The notes: generated from the letters alone by a model not told the origin. 39,773 nucleotides of DNA from JBAPRR01 sp049281195 (GCA_049281195.1 JBAPRR010000383.1:1-39773), one strand, 5' to 3'. Counted from the first letter of the stretch, positions 7,416 through 15,632 are shown. Numbers and translations are program-made.

Positions 7416-8740
7416 TGCTCGACCACACGCACCGTTTTGTAACCGGCGCGAGGAAGGGTCTCGCGGTCCAGAACCTCGATCACGGTCTCGATCCCTAGGG
7501 CTTGTTGGATCGCCGCGGCGCACAGTCCACCCACGTCTTGCTTTGCGGTCGTCGTGGATGCTCCGACTTCGACTCTCACACGGAGAGGTTTGTGCTCCAG
7601 ATCACCGGTGGGTCGGACCATCTGCCACTCGACCGTGGGTTCCGCGACCTCTCCCACACTTCGAAGGGCCGATTCCACTTCGTTCGCCTGGAAGAAATGT
7701 CCCTGGCATGCGATCAAGTCCTTGAAGCGTCCGCCCCACAGCCCCCGGATGGTCGTCTCGCCACACGGGCACGGCTCGCGCATGATGGCGCAGGCCTCTT
7801 CAAGGTCATACCGCAACAACCCGTTGTCGCGGTCGAGGGTGGTGACGACGAGGTTCCCCCATTCGCCGTCGGGAACCTCGAGGCCCGTTGACGGATCGAC
7901 TGCTTGAACGATCGACCAGTCCTGTGCGAGATGGGCTCCGGGTGACTTGCCGCAACCGCTCCCCAGATAGGCGAAGCACTCGGCACCGGCGGTCATGAGG
8001 GGCATTCCCTTGCCGAGCCCGAACCCGGGCATCGGCCTGAACTCGAGTCCGGCATCTTTCGGGTCGATGCCGAGCTTGGTGGCGACCTCGAAGAACCGAC
8101 CGGTGGTGAACCCCATGAAGGGGAGGTCCGGGGTCACTCGCAGCCAGAAGCGCAGACCTTGTTCCGCGAGCTCGTCGGTATCGGGCGGCGGCACCCACAG
8201 GTTCAGAAATCCGAAGTACTCGTAGCAACCCGAAAGGAGGGCCCCACCTGCGTACAGGTATGCAGGATGGGCGTGGGTGATGATCATCCCGGGACGGTGC
8301 CCGTATCGCCACCAGCAACGGGCACCCGATTCGTATTCGATGAACAGATCCCGCCTGGTCCAAAGAGAGATGGTCGGGGTTCCGGTCGTGCCGGTGGAGG
8401 TTCCGAGCCGGACCGCTTTGCGGGGATCCAAGAACCGGTAGTCACCCCACGGGGGGTGTTCGGCTTCGGAGTCACGTAGGTCCTGCTTGACCGTGAGGGG
8501 GATGTGCTTGATGTCGTCGAGGGTCTTGATGTCGTCCGCCGAGGTGATGCCGGCTTCGGCGAGCTTTCGGGCGAACAATGGGACCGGCGTGTCGAGAACT
8601 TTGCTGACCAGGACGCGGAGGCGATCTGTTTGGAGATCCTGAAGCTTCTCCGGGTCCATGGTCTGGATCTCGGGGTCCCAGAATGTCTGCTCAGGGTCTC
8701 TTTGCGGCGGTCCCAGGACCTCGGGGCCGTAGCTCGGCAT
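7412..8740 (-). CDS. Phenylacetate-CoA-ligase-like (PaaK family) AMP ligase
   Basis: A 442-residue adenylating ligase of the PaaK branch, shorter than FadD-type enzymes. The P-loop reads TSTGTTGTPT (residues 114-123). The middle holds an aromatic-rich substrate region. LLRYDLEE corresponds to the YxTGD motif, followed by the cysteine motif PCPCGETT and GGRFKDLI. The tail LPRAGYKTVRV carries a candidate A10 lysine. The ATG has a strong AGGAGG site. It is first in a two-gene unit with the ligase at 5838, joined by a four-base GTGA overlap, so the two are probably made in equal amounts. Site S2 at 8820 lies upstream. An aryl or steroid-ring carboxylic acid is a plausible substrate; this is inferred. 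Confidence 0.82.
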   Translation of the reverse strand: MPSYGPEVLGPPQRDPEQTFWDPEIQTMDPEKLQDLQTDRLRVLVSKVLDTPVPLFARKLAEAGITSADDIKTLDDIKHIPLTVKQDLRDSEAEHPPWGDYRFLDPRKAVRLGTSTGTTGTPTISLWTRRDLFIEYESGARCWWRYGHRPGMIITHAHPAYLYAGGALLSGCYEYFGFLNLWVPPPDTDELAEQGLRFWLRVTPDLPFMGFTTGRFFEVATKLGIDPKDAGLEFRPMPGFGLGKGMPLMTAGAECFAYLGSGCGKSPGAHLAQDWSIVQAVDPSTGLEVPDGEWGNLVVTTLDRDNGLLRYDLEEACAIMREPCPCGETTIRGLWGGRFKDLIACQGHFFQANEVESALRSVGEVAEPTVEWQMVRPTGDLEHKPLRVRVEVGASTTTAKQDVGGLCAAAIQQALGIETVIEVLDRETLPRAGYKTVRVVEQ

Positions 8741-8786
8741 ATCTCCTCCTGATCTGCGCCGTTCTGACTGCTTCGCGGGGTGCGCG

Positions 8787-8801
8787 GTGCGCCGGGCGCA
8801 C
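8787..8801. other. Palindrome in the 5' leader of the PaaK-like gene
   Basis: GTGCGCC (8787-8793) and GGCGCAC (8795-8801) are perfect inverted repeats around a single G. An outer GGGGT/ACCCC pair (8777-8781 with 8809-8813) can extend the fold. It lies between site S2 and the ribosome-binding site, in the likely untranslated leader. It could be a second operator or an RNA hairpin. No function can be assigned. Confidence 0.5.
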
Positions 8802-8819
8802 TGATGGTACCCCCGTTGC

Positions 8820-8833
8820 TGACACGGGCGTCA
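8820..8833 (-). promoter_or_regulatory. TGAC-N6-GTCA operator, site S2
   Basis: On the - strand the site reads TGACGCCCGTGTCA, one base from site S1. It is 80 bp upstream of the PaaK-like start at 8740 and oriented toward it. The hexamer GACCCT immediately precedes it on the - strand, in the position occupied by TAAGCT at S1. It probably controls the PaaK-like/AMP ligase pair. Confidence 0.65.
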
Positions 8834-8883
8834 GGGTCGAAATAGAGGTGAATCAGGGCAGAGCAGGCTGCGCCGGCAGCCCG

Positions 8884-10086
8884 TTACCGGCGGGGAAGTC
8901 CAAGAATCCGATCGGCGATGATGTTGCGCTGGATCTCCGAAGTCCCGCCGGCGATGGTGTTCGAGAAGGCCTCCAGGTGATGCACGGTCCAGGCCTCGTT
9001 CTCTTTGCGTCCTACCCCGGGAGCGTCGTGGCGGTCGAGATCCAGACCGGTCGGTCCCAGGGCCTCTCCGATGTCGAGCGCCATAGCCCGGCGTGTCTCT
9101 GAGCCCAAGAGCTTCAACACCGTGTGTTCAGGAGCCGGCCGGCCCTTGGCGATCTTCGAGAATCCCTGGTAGCCGAGGAGCTTCAGCGCGTGGGCCTGGA
9201 TGTAGGCGCGGGCGATGGTGTCACGCACCAGTGGGTCGTGGGCCAGGGTGCGACCGTCGTCGAGCGGCTTGTTGGCGGTATTGATGACCTGCTGCATGAA
9301 CCGTTCGATGCTGGTTGCCTCGCTGATCCAGAGCATCCCGCGTTCGTGCGCGAGCGATCCGCCGGCGATGGACCAGCCATGGTTCAGCTCGCCGACCAGG
9401 TTCGAGAGCGGAACCTCGACGTCGGTGAAGAAGACCTCGTTGAAGTCGGCGTAGGTGCGGTCAGTCAGTTGCGGGAGGGGACGGGTCTCGATGCCCGGCG
9501 ACTTCATGTCGATTACGAGGACGCTGATGCCGGCGTGCTTGGGTGCGTCCTGGTCGGTCCGGACGAAGCAGAAGCAGTAGTCGGCGTCGTGAGCACCGGA
9601 GGTCCAGACCTTCTGGCCGTTGACGATGAACTTGTCGTCGACCAGATCGGCCCGGGTACGTAGGCCGGCCAGGTCGCTTCCGGCACCTGGCTCGCTCATG
9701 CCCAGACACCAGCTGATCTCGGCTCGTAGGGTCGGCAGGACGTACTTCTCGATCTGCTCGGGCGTTCCGTGCTCCAGAAGGGACGGCGAGATGATCGACA
9801 GGCCTTGCGGGTTACAGGACCGGGGGACTCCGAGACGGGTCAGTTCCTCGAAATAGACCATCTGCTGGATCGCCGTGGCATTGCGGCCGCCGTGCTCGGG
9901 AGGCCACCCCGGGACGAGCCATCCGTTGTCGAAGAGCTTGCGTTGCCACTTGCGCGCCCACTCGGGGATGTGAGCCGATGAGCGGACACGCTCCTGACGT
10001 TCTTGCGCCGGTGGCAGGTTCGCGTCGAACCATTGGCGAACATCGCTACGAAATGCTTCGGTCTCGTCGTCGTAGTGGAGTCGCAC
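8884..10086 (-). CDS. Acyl-CoA dehydrogenase, long alpha-type subunit
   Basis: A 400-residue acyl-CoA dehydrogenase. The flavin and substrate motif WCLGMSEPGAGSDLA is clear, as are NGQKVWTSGAHDADYCF and the C-terminal IAGGTSEIQRNIIADRILGLPRR. The canonical EGTSQIQ glutamate is Gly. A helix-G glutamate is present in SLAHERG, the position used by isovaleryl-CoA dehydrogenase and by steroid FadE alpha subunits. This suggests the catalytic alpha subunit of an alpha2beta2 enzyme. The GTG at 10086 has a TACGAT hexamer seven bases upstream, so it may also be transcribed on its own without a leader. It follows the Ltp2-like gene by 52 bp and may serve the same side-chain pathway. Confidence 0.87.
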   Translation of the reverse strand: MRLHYDDETEAFRSDVRQWFDANLPPAQERQERVRSSAHIPEWARKWQRKLFDNGWLVPGWPPEHGGRNATAIQQMVYFEELTRLGVPRSCNPQGLSIISPSLLEHGTPEQIEKYVLPTLRAEISWCLGMSEPGAGSDLAGLRTRADLVDDKFIVNGQKVWTSGAHDADYCFCFVRTDQDAPKHAGISVLVIDMKSPGIETRPLPQLTDRTYADFNEVFFTDVEVPLSNLVGELNHGWSIAGGSLAHERGMLWISEATSIERFMQQVINTANKPLDDGRTLAHDPLVRDTIARAYIQAHALKLLGYQGFSKIAKGRPAPEHTVLKLLGSETRRAMALDIGEALGPTGLDLDRHDAPGVGRKENEAWTVHHLEAFSNTIAGGTSEIQRNIIADRILGLPRR

Positions 10087-10093
10087 GATACGG

Positions 10094-10099
10094 ATCGTA
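10094..10099 (-). promoter_or_regulatory. Possible leaderless -10 element for the ACAD at 10086
   Basis: On the - strand TACGAT (10099-10094) is followed by seven bases and then the GTG at 10086. There is no Shine-Dalgarno sequence before this start. It may provide an internal promoter within the 8884-15607 unit. Confidence 0.4.
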
Positions 10100-10138
10100 C
10101 CCAGCTACCCAGCCGAGCTCACCCGAGCACTCAGCTGC

Positions 10139-11389
10139 TCAGGAAGGCTCATTCGTGAGAAGCATCGATCCGGCGATCGGACCTCCACCGTTGGCAACGG
10201 CAGCAACACGGGGAGGTCCACCGTGCGAGCGCACGACCTGGCGATCGCCTGCCTCGCCGCGCATCTGTAGGCAGGCCTCGTGCAGCAACCCGAAACCATG
10301 AAGTCGGCCACCGGAAAGCTGCCCACCTGCCGTGTTCAGAGGCAGTTGCCCGCTGAGTGAGATGCGTTCACCGCCTTCGACGAAGCTGCCGCTCTCACCT
10401 CGTCCGCAAAATCCGAGCGACTCGAGCCAGACCATGGTGATGATGCTGAAGCCGTCGTACAGCTGGGCCAGCTCCACGTCGGTCGGGCGGAGATCGGTGC
10501 GCTCCCACATGCTCGCCCCCGCGTCGCGGGCCGCCATCGAGGTCATGTCGTCGAATTGGTCCCAACTCGGTCGACCGCGAAGCGCCGTCCCGACGGCGTT
10601 TACATAGGCGACATTGTGAGGGGCGTCGGGCGCGTAGTCGCGGTGGGAGACGATCACGACGGTGGAGCCGTCACAGGGAGCGTCGCAGTCGTAGAGGCAG
10701 AGCGGCGACGTGATCATCCGAGCGGCGAAGTAGTCGTCGAGGGTGAGGGGGTCGCGGTAGATGGCCTTCGGATTCAAGGCGGCGTTCCGCCGGGCGTTGA
10801 GAGCGATCTGCGCCAGCTGTTCGCGGGTGAGGCCAAACTCGTAAATGCGGCGCTGAGCGACGAGGGCGAGCCAGTTCGCGGCGGACACGGCTCCGAACGG
10901 GAGCGACCACTGCATCCAGCCGCCGATCTTCACGGATCCACCCATGCCACCGATTCCCTGGCGACCACCGGATCCCTGTGCCGACGACTCGGTAACTGTC
11001 CTGTATACGAGAACATGTTTGGCGAGGCCTGCCGCGACGGCGAGGCACGCGGCGATGACGGCCCTGATCTGTCCGGGCCCTTCTCCGCCACCGTCGTGCC
11101 AGTTGAGCTTGAGGCGCAGAGCGTCTTGAACGTCGGGAGTTCCGGGACCGCCGAACCCGCCACCACCGATTCCCATGCCGGGATAGGTGGCAAGACCGTC
11201 GATGTCGTCACGCGTGAGGCCGGCGTCTTCGATCGCAGCGAGCGCGGCTTCGATTGTCAGGTCGATATCGGAACGTCCGAGCCGCCGCCCGACCTGCGAC
11301 TGCCCGATACCGGAGATAATCGTCCGACGCTCGAGAGGTTCGTTCCTGCTCAGGCTGGGGCCGGTGCTCACTAGGGGGCCGGTGCTCAC
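10139..11389 (-). CDS. Thiolase-fold protein, Ltp2/SCP-x-like (likely side-chain aldolase)
   Basis: A 416-residue member of the lipid-transfer/thiolase-like branch. The fold is shown by the N-terminal ISGIGQSQVGRR, the Gly-rich segment near GGGEGPGQIRAVIAACLAVAAGLAKHVLVYR, LYDGFSIITMVWLESLGFC, and NTAGGQLSGGRLHGFGLLHEA. No nucleophilic cysteine is visible at the thiolase position, and the C-terminal CxG motif is absent. A Tyr in the LYDGFS motif is kept. This is the pattern of Ltp2-type retro-aldolases, which act with a DUF35 protein to release propionyl-CoA from steroid side chains. Its DUF35 partner is directly upstream with a GTGA overlap. The start codon lies in an 18-bp duplication: GTG occurs at 11389 and, in frame, at 11371; either could be used. 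Confidence 0.8.
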   Translation of the reverse strand: MSTGPLVSTGPSLSRNEPLERRTIISGIGQSQVGRRLGRSDIDLTIEAALAAIEDAGLTRDDIDGLATYPGMGIGGGGFGGPGTPDVQDALRLKLNWHDGGGEGPGQIRAVIAACLAVAAGLAKHVLVYRTVTESSAQGSGGRQGIGGMGGSVKIGGWMQWSLPFGAVSAANWLALVAQRRIYEFGLTREQLAQIALNARRNAALNPKAIYRDPLTLDDYFAARMITSPLCLYDCDAPCDGSTVVIVSHRDYAPDAPHNVAYVNAVGTALRGRPSWDQFDDMTSMAARDAGASMWERTDLRPTDVELAQLYDGFSIITMVWLESLGFCGRGESGSFVEGGERISLSGQLPLNTAGGQLSGGRLHGFGLLHEACLQMRGEAGDRQVVRSHGGPPRVAAVANGGGPIAGSMLLTNEPS

Positions 11390-11391
11390 TT
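11357..11391 (-). repeat. 18-bp duplication carrying a stop/start junction
   Basis: On the - strand AGTGAGCACCGGCCCC occurs twice with an 18-bp period. Both copies contain GTGA. The upstream copy holds the DUF35 stop overlapping the thiolase-like start. The downstream copy offers a second in-frame GTG and a second in-frame TGA for the DUF35 frame. The reading frame is preserved in both genes. Confidence 0.75.
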
Positions 11392-11844
11392 GGCGCCGCT
11401 CCCGGTCTCTTCTGACCCTTCGCCCACGCCGCCAACCGGTGTGAAGAGAGGCAGGTAGACCTCCTCGCCGACCTTCTCGAATGTCACCTGAACAGGCATG
11501 CCGATCTCGACTTCGTTCTCGTCGATGTCGACGATGTTGGTCGTCAACCTCACGTCTGGCTGCTCGTCGATCGCTACCCAGGCCACGACGTAGTGCTCGC
11601 TGCCGGGAATCCAGGCGTGGTGGTTGACGGTGAAAGAGGCGACGGTGCCCCGGCCGCTTACCGCCTCCGGGACGAGATCTCTACCAAGACAGGTCGGGCA
11701 GACGGGCGCCGGAGGATGCACGTAGGTCTTGCAGTCGATGCAGCGGAGAAACCGCAACTTTCCGTCGGCGCCGCTGGTCCAAAAGAAGGCGTTGTCTTGA
11801 TCGAGGCGCGGTTCGAGCCTGATCGAAGGTCCGTTGGCCGTCAC
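11386..11844 (-). CDS. DUF35 (Zn-ribbon/OB-fold) acyl-CoA-associated protein
   Basis: A 152-residue protein from the GTG at 11844; the frame can extend to a TTG at 11883, but family members begin close to RLEPRLDQDNAFFW. The rubredoxin-like Zn ribbon has Cys at 35, 38, 49 and 52, followed by the OB-fold domain (GRGTVASFTVNHHAW, VAWVAIDE, GMPVQVTFEKVGEE). DUF35 proteins are obligate partners of SCP-x/Ltp thiolase-fold enzymes. In mycobacteria, ChsH2's DUF35 domain binds and stabilises Ltp2. The four-base overlap with the thiolase-like gene fits a stoichiometric complex. The low-complexity tail after about residue 137 (GGVGEGSEETGSGAK) is probably unstructured. Confidence 0.85.
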   Translation of the reverse strand: MTANGPSIRLEPRLDQDNAFFWTSGADGKLRFLRCIDCKTYVHPPAPVCPTCLGRDLVPEAVSGRGTVASFTVNHHAWIPGSEHYVVAWVAIDEQPDVRLTTNIVDIDENEVEIGMPVQVTFEKVGEEVYLPLFTPVGGVGEGSEETGSGAK

Positions 11845-11958
11845 GGCCGAGCAGGATAACGGGGAAAAGTCTGCTCCCCCCAAGTCGGCAAACTGCGACC
11901 TGGCTACGCCGGGCGCACTCCGACCGACACGGCCCGCCGAGTGAGCGCCGGAAAGCAG

Positions 11959-12831
11959 TCAGCGACCCTGAGGATCCGTCTGAGGTTCTCGTGATGGATG
12001 AAGACGGGACTGCCGGATGAGAGTGGCGGGCGACGTCGCGCTTGCCACGCTCGAGTTGACGCGGCCCCCCACTGCAGCCGGGCGCATCGGGATCACGTCC
12101 AGATAGGGATATGAAGCTTTGCCGGCCATTTGACGGCGGTACTGGTATGCCGAGGCCAAGACTCCGAATCCATATTTGGTGCTTCGCCAAAAGTTGATCG
12201 ACGAGGACTCTGGTTCGTAGCGCGTCGGGCACGAGAGCTCTCCGAGCCGGGCACCGGCCGCGAGCGCCTGGACGATCACCTGATTGTCGAACACGAAGTC
12301 GTCAGAGTTCAGCTCGTAAGGGATGGCCTCCAAGAGCTCCCGGTTGTAAGCCCGTAGACCGGTGTGGAACTCGGAGAGCTTGGATCCCAACATCATGTTC
12401 TCGACCAAAGTCAGTGCGCGGTTGGACAGGTACTTGTACCGCGGCATTCCGCCTTCGATGGCGTTCTGGGCCAAGATGCGCGACCCGAGCACGAAGTCAT
12501 ATTCGTCAGAGGCGATCATGGCCGCCATCGCAGGAACGAGGCGCGGCGAGTACTGGTAGTCGGGGTGGAGCATCACGATGACGTCGGCATCGTGTGCCAG
12601 TGCACGTGAATAACAGGTTTTCTGCGAACCGCCGTATCCGCGGTTCTGGGGGTGGATCTCCGTAGTTATCCCGAGCCGGCGTGCTTCTTGAATGGTCGCG
12701 TCAGTACTGGCGTCGTCGACCATGAGGATCTCGTCGACGACGTTGCGGTCGATCTCAGCGACGGTTCGCCGCAAGGTGAGCGCCGCGTTGTAAGCGGGCA
12801 TGACCACGACGACCCGTCTCGAACCAAGCAT
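11959..12831 (-). CDS. Family 2 glycosyltransferase (dolichyl-phosphate mannosyltransferase-like)
   Basis: A 290-residue GT-A fold transferase. The N-terminal nucleotide-sugar motifs are VVVMPAYN (8-15), LMVDDASTD (37-44) and VIVMLHPDYQYSP (85-96), with DDAS and HPD as the metal-sugar sites. No transmembrane segments are visible, so it lacks the membrane domain of polyprenyl-phosphate transferases such as GtrB. The C-terminal 45 residues are low complexity. The ATG lies nine bases after the stop of an acyl-CoA ligase, and 115 bp separate its stop from the DUF35 start. A glycosyltransferase is out of place in a beta-oxidation unit. It may glycosylate a lipid or steroid-like hydroxyl, or may simply be a passenger. 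Confidence 0.85.
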   Translation of the reverse strand: MLGSRRVVVVMPAYNAALTLRRTVAEIDRNVVDEILMVDDASTDATIQEARRLGITTEIHPQNRGYGGSQKTCYSRALAHDADVIVMLHPDYQYSPRLVPAMAAMIASDEYDFVLGSRILAQNAIEGGMPRYKYLSNRALTLVENMMLGSKLSEFHTGLRAYNRELLEAIPYELNSDDFVFDNQVIVQALAAGARLGELSCPTRYEPESSSINFWRSTKYGFGVLASAYQYRRQMAGKASYPYLDVIPMRPAAVGGRVNSSVASATSPATLIRQSRLHPSREPQTDPQGR

Positions 12832-12840
12832 CTCAGTCCC

Positions 12841-14418
12841 TCATTCTCCGCTCGGCTGACGGGTGATCAACTTCTGCAGTTCGCGACGATCGATCTTCTC
12901 CATCGCCGTTCTGGGCAGTTCGTCGACGATGACCACATCCTCGGGAAGCTTGTGATGCGCGAGGCGGTCTTCTGCATAATGCCGCAACTCGCTCAGGTCC
13001 GGCCTTCGAGCCCCGTCATGTAGGACCACGACGGCAACCCCGATTTCGCCCATCACTGGATCTGGGCGGGGCGCTACCGCCACGTGGGCGATCGATGGGT
13101 GCTCGACGAGAACGGCTTCGACCTCGAGAGGAAAGACGTTGTATCCGCCGCGCACGTACATCTCCTTGGCGCGACCGCACAGGTGCAGGCGGCCCCGATC
13201 GTCTAGCCATCCGAGGTCCCCGGTCCTGACAGCGCGATCTGCAGTGAGGACCTCGGCGGTCGCGTCGGGATTTTCGTAGTACCCGGCCATCACGGCAGCC
13301 GAACGCAGACAGACCTCACCCACTTCGCCCGCCTCACCCACTTCGCCCGCCTCACCCACGTGGCCGTCTCTTCCACTCGAAGCAATCACGTGACCAGAAT
13401 CCGGATCGCGAATCGAGACCTCAATCCCGTTTCGTGCTCGGCCGACGCTCTCCAGGGCGTCTTCGGGCGGATCGTCGACAGCAGTCCCGGTTCCGACGCC
13501 GGCCTCGGTGCAGGTGTAGCGGACCACGACGGGAACTCCGAAGCGTTCGCGCGCTTCACGTATCAAAGACGGCGTCGACGGTCCTCCCCCCAGGGCGATG
13601 ATGCGCACGCTCGACAGATCCGTTGAGTTGAAGCTCCCGTGCCGCAACATCAGTGCGATCTGGGTGGGGATGCCACCGAGGGTCGTAATCCGGTGCTTCT
13701 CGATCCTCTCGAGGGCTTCGCCGGCTGACCACTTGCCCATCAAGAAGGTGGTCCCGCCGGATCGGATCGTTTGGGGCAGCTTTGTCATCGTCGCCAGGTG
13801 CGCCATCGACGTGGAACCGAGCCCCCGCCCTCCACCACCGAATCGCTTCCCGCCGTCGACCTCGCTGATGGTGTCGAGTTGCCGTCCGCAGAACACTGCA
13901 CCTTTTGGGTTTCCGGTCGTTCCGCTGGTGAAGACAATCGCCACGGGGCGGTCGGGGTCTACGGTCAATTCGGGAGGTGTCCCACCGACGATGCGGAGGT
14001 CGCCGAAGATCTCGTCTGTCGGAGCCGCCGAGTCCACGGTCAGCACTTCCGCCCCGGATGCGACCTCTGCCGCCGCCCCGTCGACGATGACAAAAGCAGG
14101 TCGCGCCGCCACGAGACAGGCAGCCTGCTCTGGTGGCGAGAGCCGTTCGTTGATGCCCGCGGTAAGGGCCCCGACCTTGGCCGCGGCCACGTAGGCGACG
14201 ATGTACCCGGTCCCAGAACCGGTCATCAGGGCGACCACGTCGCCTTCACGCACTCCTCGACGTACGAGTCCACAAGCGACCTCGTCGGAGAGCCGATCCA
14301 ACTGGGCGTAGCTAAGAGCCTCACCCACCTCGCCGCCGCCGGCCCCGCCGCTTTCCCTCACGAAGGCCGGGGTGTCTCCGAATCGCCTGGCCGCCTCGCG
14401 CGCGACCTCACCCAGCAA
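12841..14418 (-). CDS. AMP-binding acyl-CoA ligase (FadD-like)
   Basis: A 525-residue ANL-superfamily acyl-CoA synthetase. Motifs: FTSGTTGNPKGAVF (P-loop), RYTCTEAG (A5), VRTGDLGWLDDRGRLHLCGR (hinge and A7-A8), MYVRGGYNVFPLEVEAVL, and the tail LPRTAMEKIDRREL, which retains a lysine at the A10 position although the usual TGK reads MEK. The start is a TTG at 14418, overlapping the end of the amidohydrolase by 11 bases, with a GGTGG stretch just upstream. An 18-bp tandem repeat inserts a GEAGEV stretch ahead of the hinge. It probably activates a carboxylic acid for the Ltp2-like/ACAD steps encoded downstream. Confidence 0.85.
   Translation of the reverse strand: MLGEVAREAARRFGDTPAFVRESGGAGGGEVGEALSYAQLDRLSDEVACGLVRRGVREGDVVALMTGSGTGYIVAYVAAAKVGALTAGINERLSPPEQAACLVAARPAFVIVDGAAAEVASGAEVLTVDSAAPTDEIFGDLRIVGGTPPELTVDPDRPVAIVFTSGTTGNPKGAVFCGRQLDTISEVDGGKRFGGGGRGLGSTSMAHLATMTKLPQTIRSGGTTFLMGKWSAGEALERIEKHRITTLGGIPTQIALMLRHGSFNSTDLSSVRIIALGGGPSTPSLIREARERFGVPVVVRYTCTEAGVGTGTAVDDPPEDALESVGRARNGIEVSIRDPDSGHVIASSGRDGHVGEAGEVGEAGEVGEVCLRSAAVMAGYYENPDATAEVLTADRAVRTGDLGWLDDRGRLHLCGRAKEMYVRGGYNVFPLEVEAVLVEHPSIAHVAVAPRPDPVMGEIGVAVVVLHDGARRPDLSELRHYAEDRLAHHKLPEDVVIVDELPRTAMEKIDRRELQKLITRQPSGE
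13315..13359. repeat. 18-bp in-frame tandem repeat in a ligase gene
   Basis: Two perfect copies (13315-13332 and 13333-13350) and half a third copy form this repeat. It is read on the - strand as GEVGEA units in a surface loop of the ligase, so copy number can change without a frameshift. Confidence 0.85.
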
Positions 14419-15607
14419 CTTCCACCCGCCAATCGTCGACGGCGGGCAAAGGATGCCGGAACACGCGCGCCGCGTTCCCGCCGGCTACGGCGCGCAGCTC
14501 AGCTTCAGGCATGTCGCCCATGGTCTGCGTCATCACCCGTTGAGTATCCGGCCAGGTCGAATCGGCGTGCGGGTAGTCGCTCTCCAACATGATGTGGTCG
14601 ACGCCTATGCGTTCGCGCATGGCGATGACGCTCGGGTCGTCGATGGTGCAGAAGTAGAAGTTGCGCCCGAGAACCTCGCTCGGCAAAAGGTCGGATTTCC
14701 ACGAGGTGCTCTCGGTCCCCGAGGCCGAGTGCTCGAGCACGTAGTCGGCGCGGTCCATGAGCATCGGAACCCAACCGATTCCGCCTTCTGACATTGCTAC
14801 CTTCAGATCCGGGAGGCGCAACGCCACGCCGGACCACAGCCATTCGGCAGCCGCCAGTAGAGCGTTGACAGGAAACAACGTGGGGAAAAACTCGAACGGC
14901 GGGTCAGGAGAGGGGATCGGTGCCCATCCCGAAGCGCCGACGTGAAGGCATACAACCGTCTCGGTTTCTGCACACGCAGAGAAGAACCGGTCCCAGCCCC
15001 CCGAGAAAATCGATGGCAGTCCCAACCGCGCCGGGAACTCCGGAAAGCTCACCGCCCGGAACCCACGCTCAGCATTGCGCACCACTTCTGACGCCGCCAG
15101 GTCGATGTCGACCAGCCAGGGAAGCTGAAGCGGGATGATGCGCTCGGGATAGGTGCCGGCCCACACTTCTGAATGCCAGTCGTTCCAAGCACGAACGCAG
15201 GCCAGGCCGAGCTCTTTGTCTTTGGCCTTGGAGAAGACCGAACCACAGAAGCCGGCCACGAGCGACGGGAAGCACAATGACGCCCAGATCCCGTTCAGGT
15301 CCATGTCGGCGACGCGGGCGTGGATGTCGAAGCAGCCGGGACGCATGTCGCTGAAGCGGGCCGGGTCCATGCTCCAGTCCTCGCGGGGACGTCCGACCAC
15401 TGCGTTGAGGCCGATGTTCGGGTAGAGGCCGCCCTCGAATTCCCAGGCCTGCTTGCCGTCGTCGAACTCGACGATGCGGGGCGCCCCGTCAACGAGGGCA
15501 GAAGGCATCCGCCCCTCGAAGAGGTCGGGTGGTTCGATCAGGTGATCGTCCACGGAGATGATGGGCACCCGGATCGCCCGGGCCTGGGGGTCGGGCAAAA
15601 GCGCCAC
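14408..15607 (-). CDS. Amidohydrolase_2 family metal hydrolase
   Basis: A 399-residue member of the same family as the protein at 288. Metal motif SVDDHLIEPP (D20/D21, H22), H222 in VVCLHVGAS, and D344/H347 in LESDYPHAD. It heads the - strand unit of ligase, glycosyltransferase, DUF35, Ltp2-like protein and ACAD. The GTG at 15607 has no Shine-Dalgarno sequence but has TAGTCT eight bases upstream, so a leaderless message is plausible. It is divergent from the aldehyde dehydrogenase, sharing a 96-bp intergenic region with an inverted repeat. A role in hydrolysing or decarboxylating an intermediate is inferred. Confidence 0.85.
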   Translation of the reverse strand: MALLPDPQARAIRVPIISVDDHLIEPPDLFEGRMPSALVDGAPRIVEFDDGKQAWEFEGGLYPNIGLNAVVGRPREDWSMDPARFSDMRPGCFDIHARVADMDLNGIWASLCFPSLVAGFCGSVFSKAKDKELGLACVRAWNDWHSEVWAGTYPERIIPLQLPWLVDIDLAASEVVRNAERGFRAVSFPEFPARLGLPSIFSGGWDRFFSACAETETVVCLHVGASGWAPIPSPDPPFEFFPTLFPVNALLAAAEWLWSGVALRLPDLKVAMSEGGIGWVPMLMDRADYVLEHSASGTESTSWKSDLLPSEVLGRNFYFCTIDDPSVIAMRERIGVDHIMLESDYPHADSTWPDTQRVMTQTMGDMPEAELRAVAGGNAARVFRHPLPAVDDWRVEVAG

Positions 15608-15632
15608 GGAACCGGAGACTAACCTCCGCGGC

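Noticed and set aside
10556..11374. 272-codon + strand frame opposite the Ltp2-like gene
   Set aside because: Shadow of a conserved thiolase-fold gene that is coupled to its DUF35 partner.
13315..13359. CRISPR-like repeat array
   Set aside because: Units are contiguous with no spacers, in frame inside a ligase gene.
13771..14592. 273-codon + strand frame opposite the ligase/amidohydrolase junction
   Set aside because: It crosses the overlap of two conserved - strand genes; no motif.
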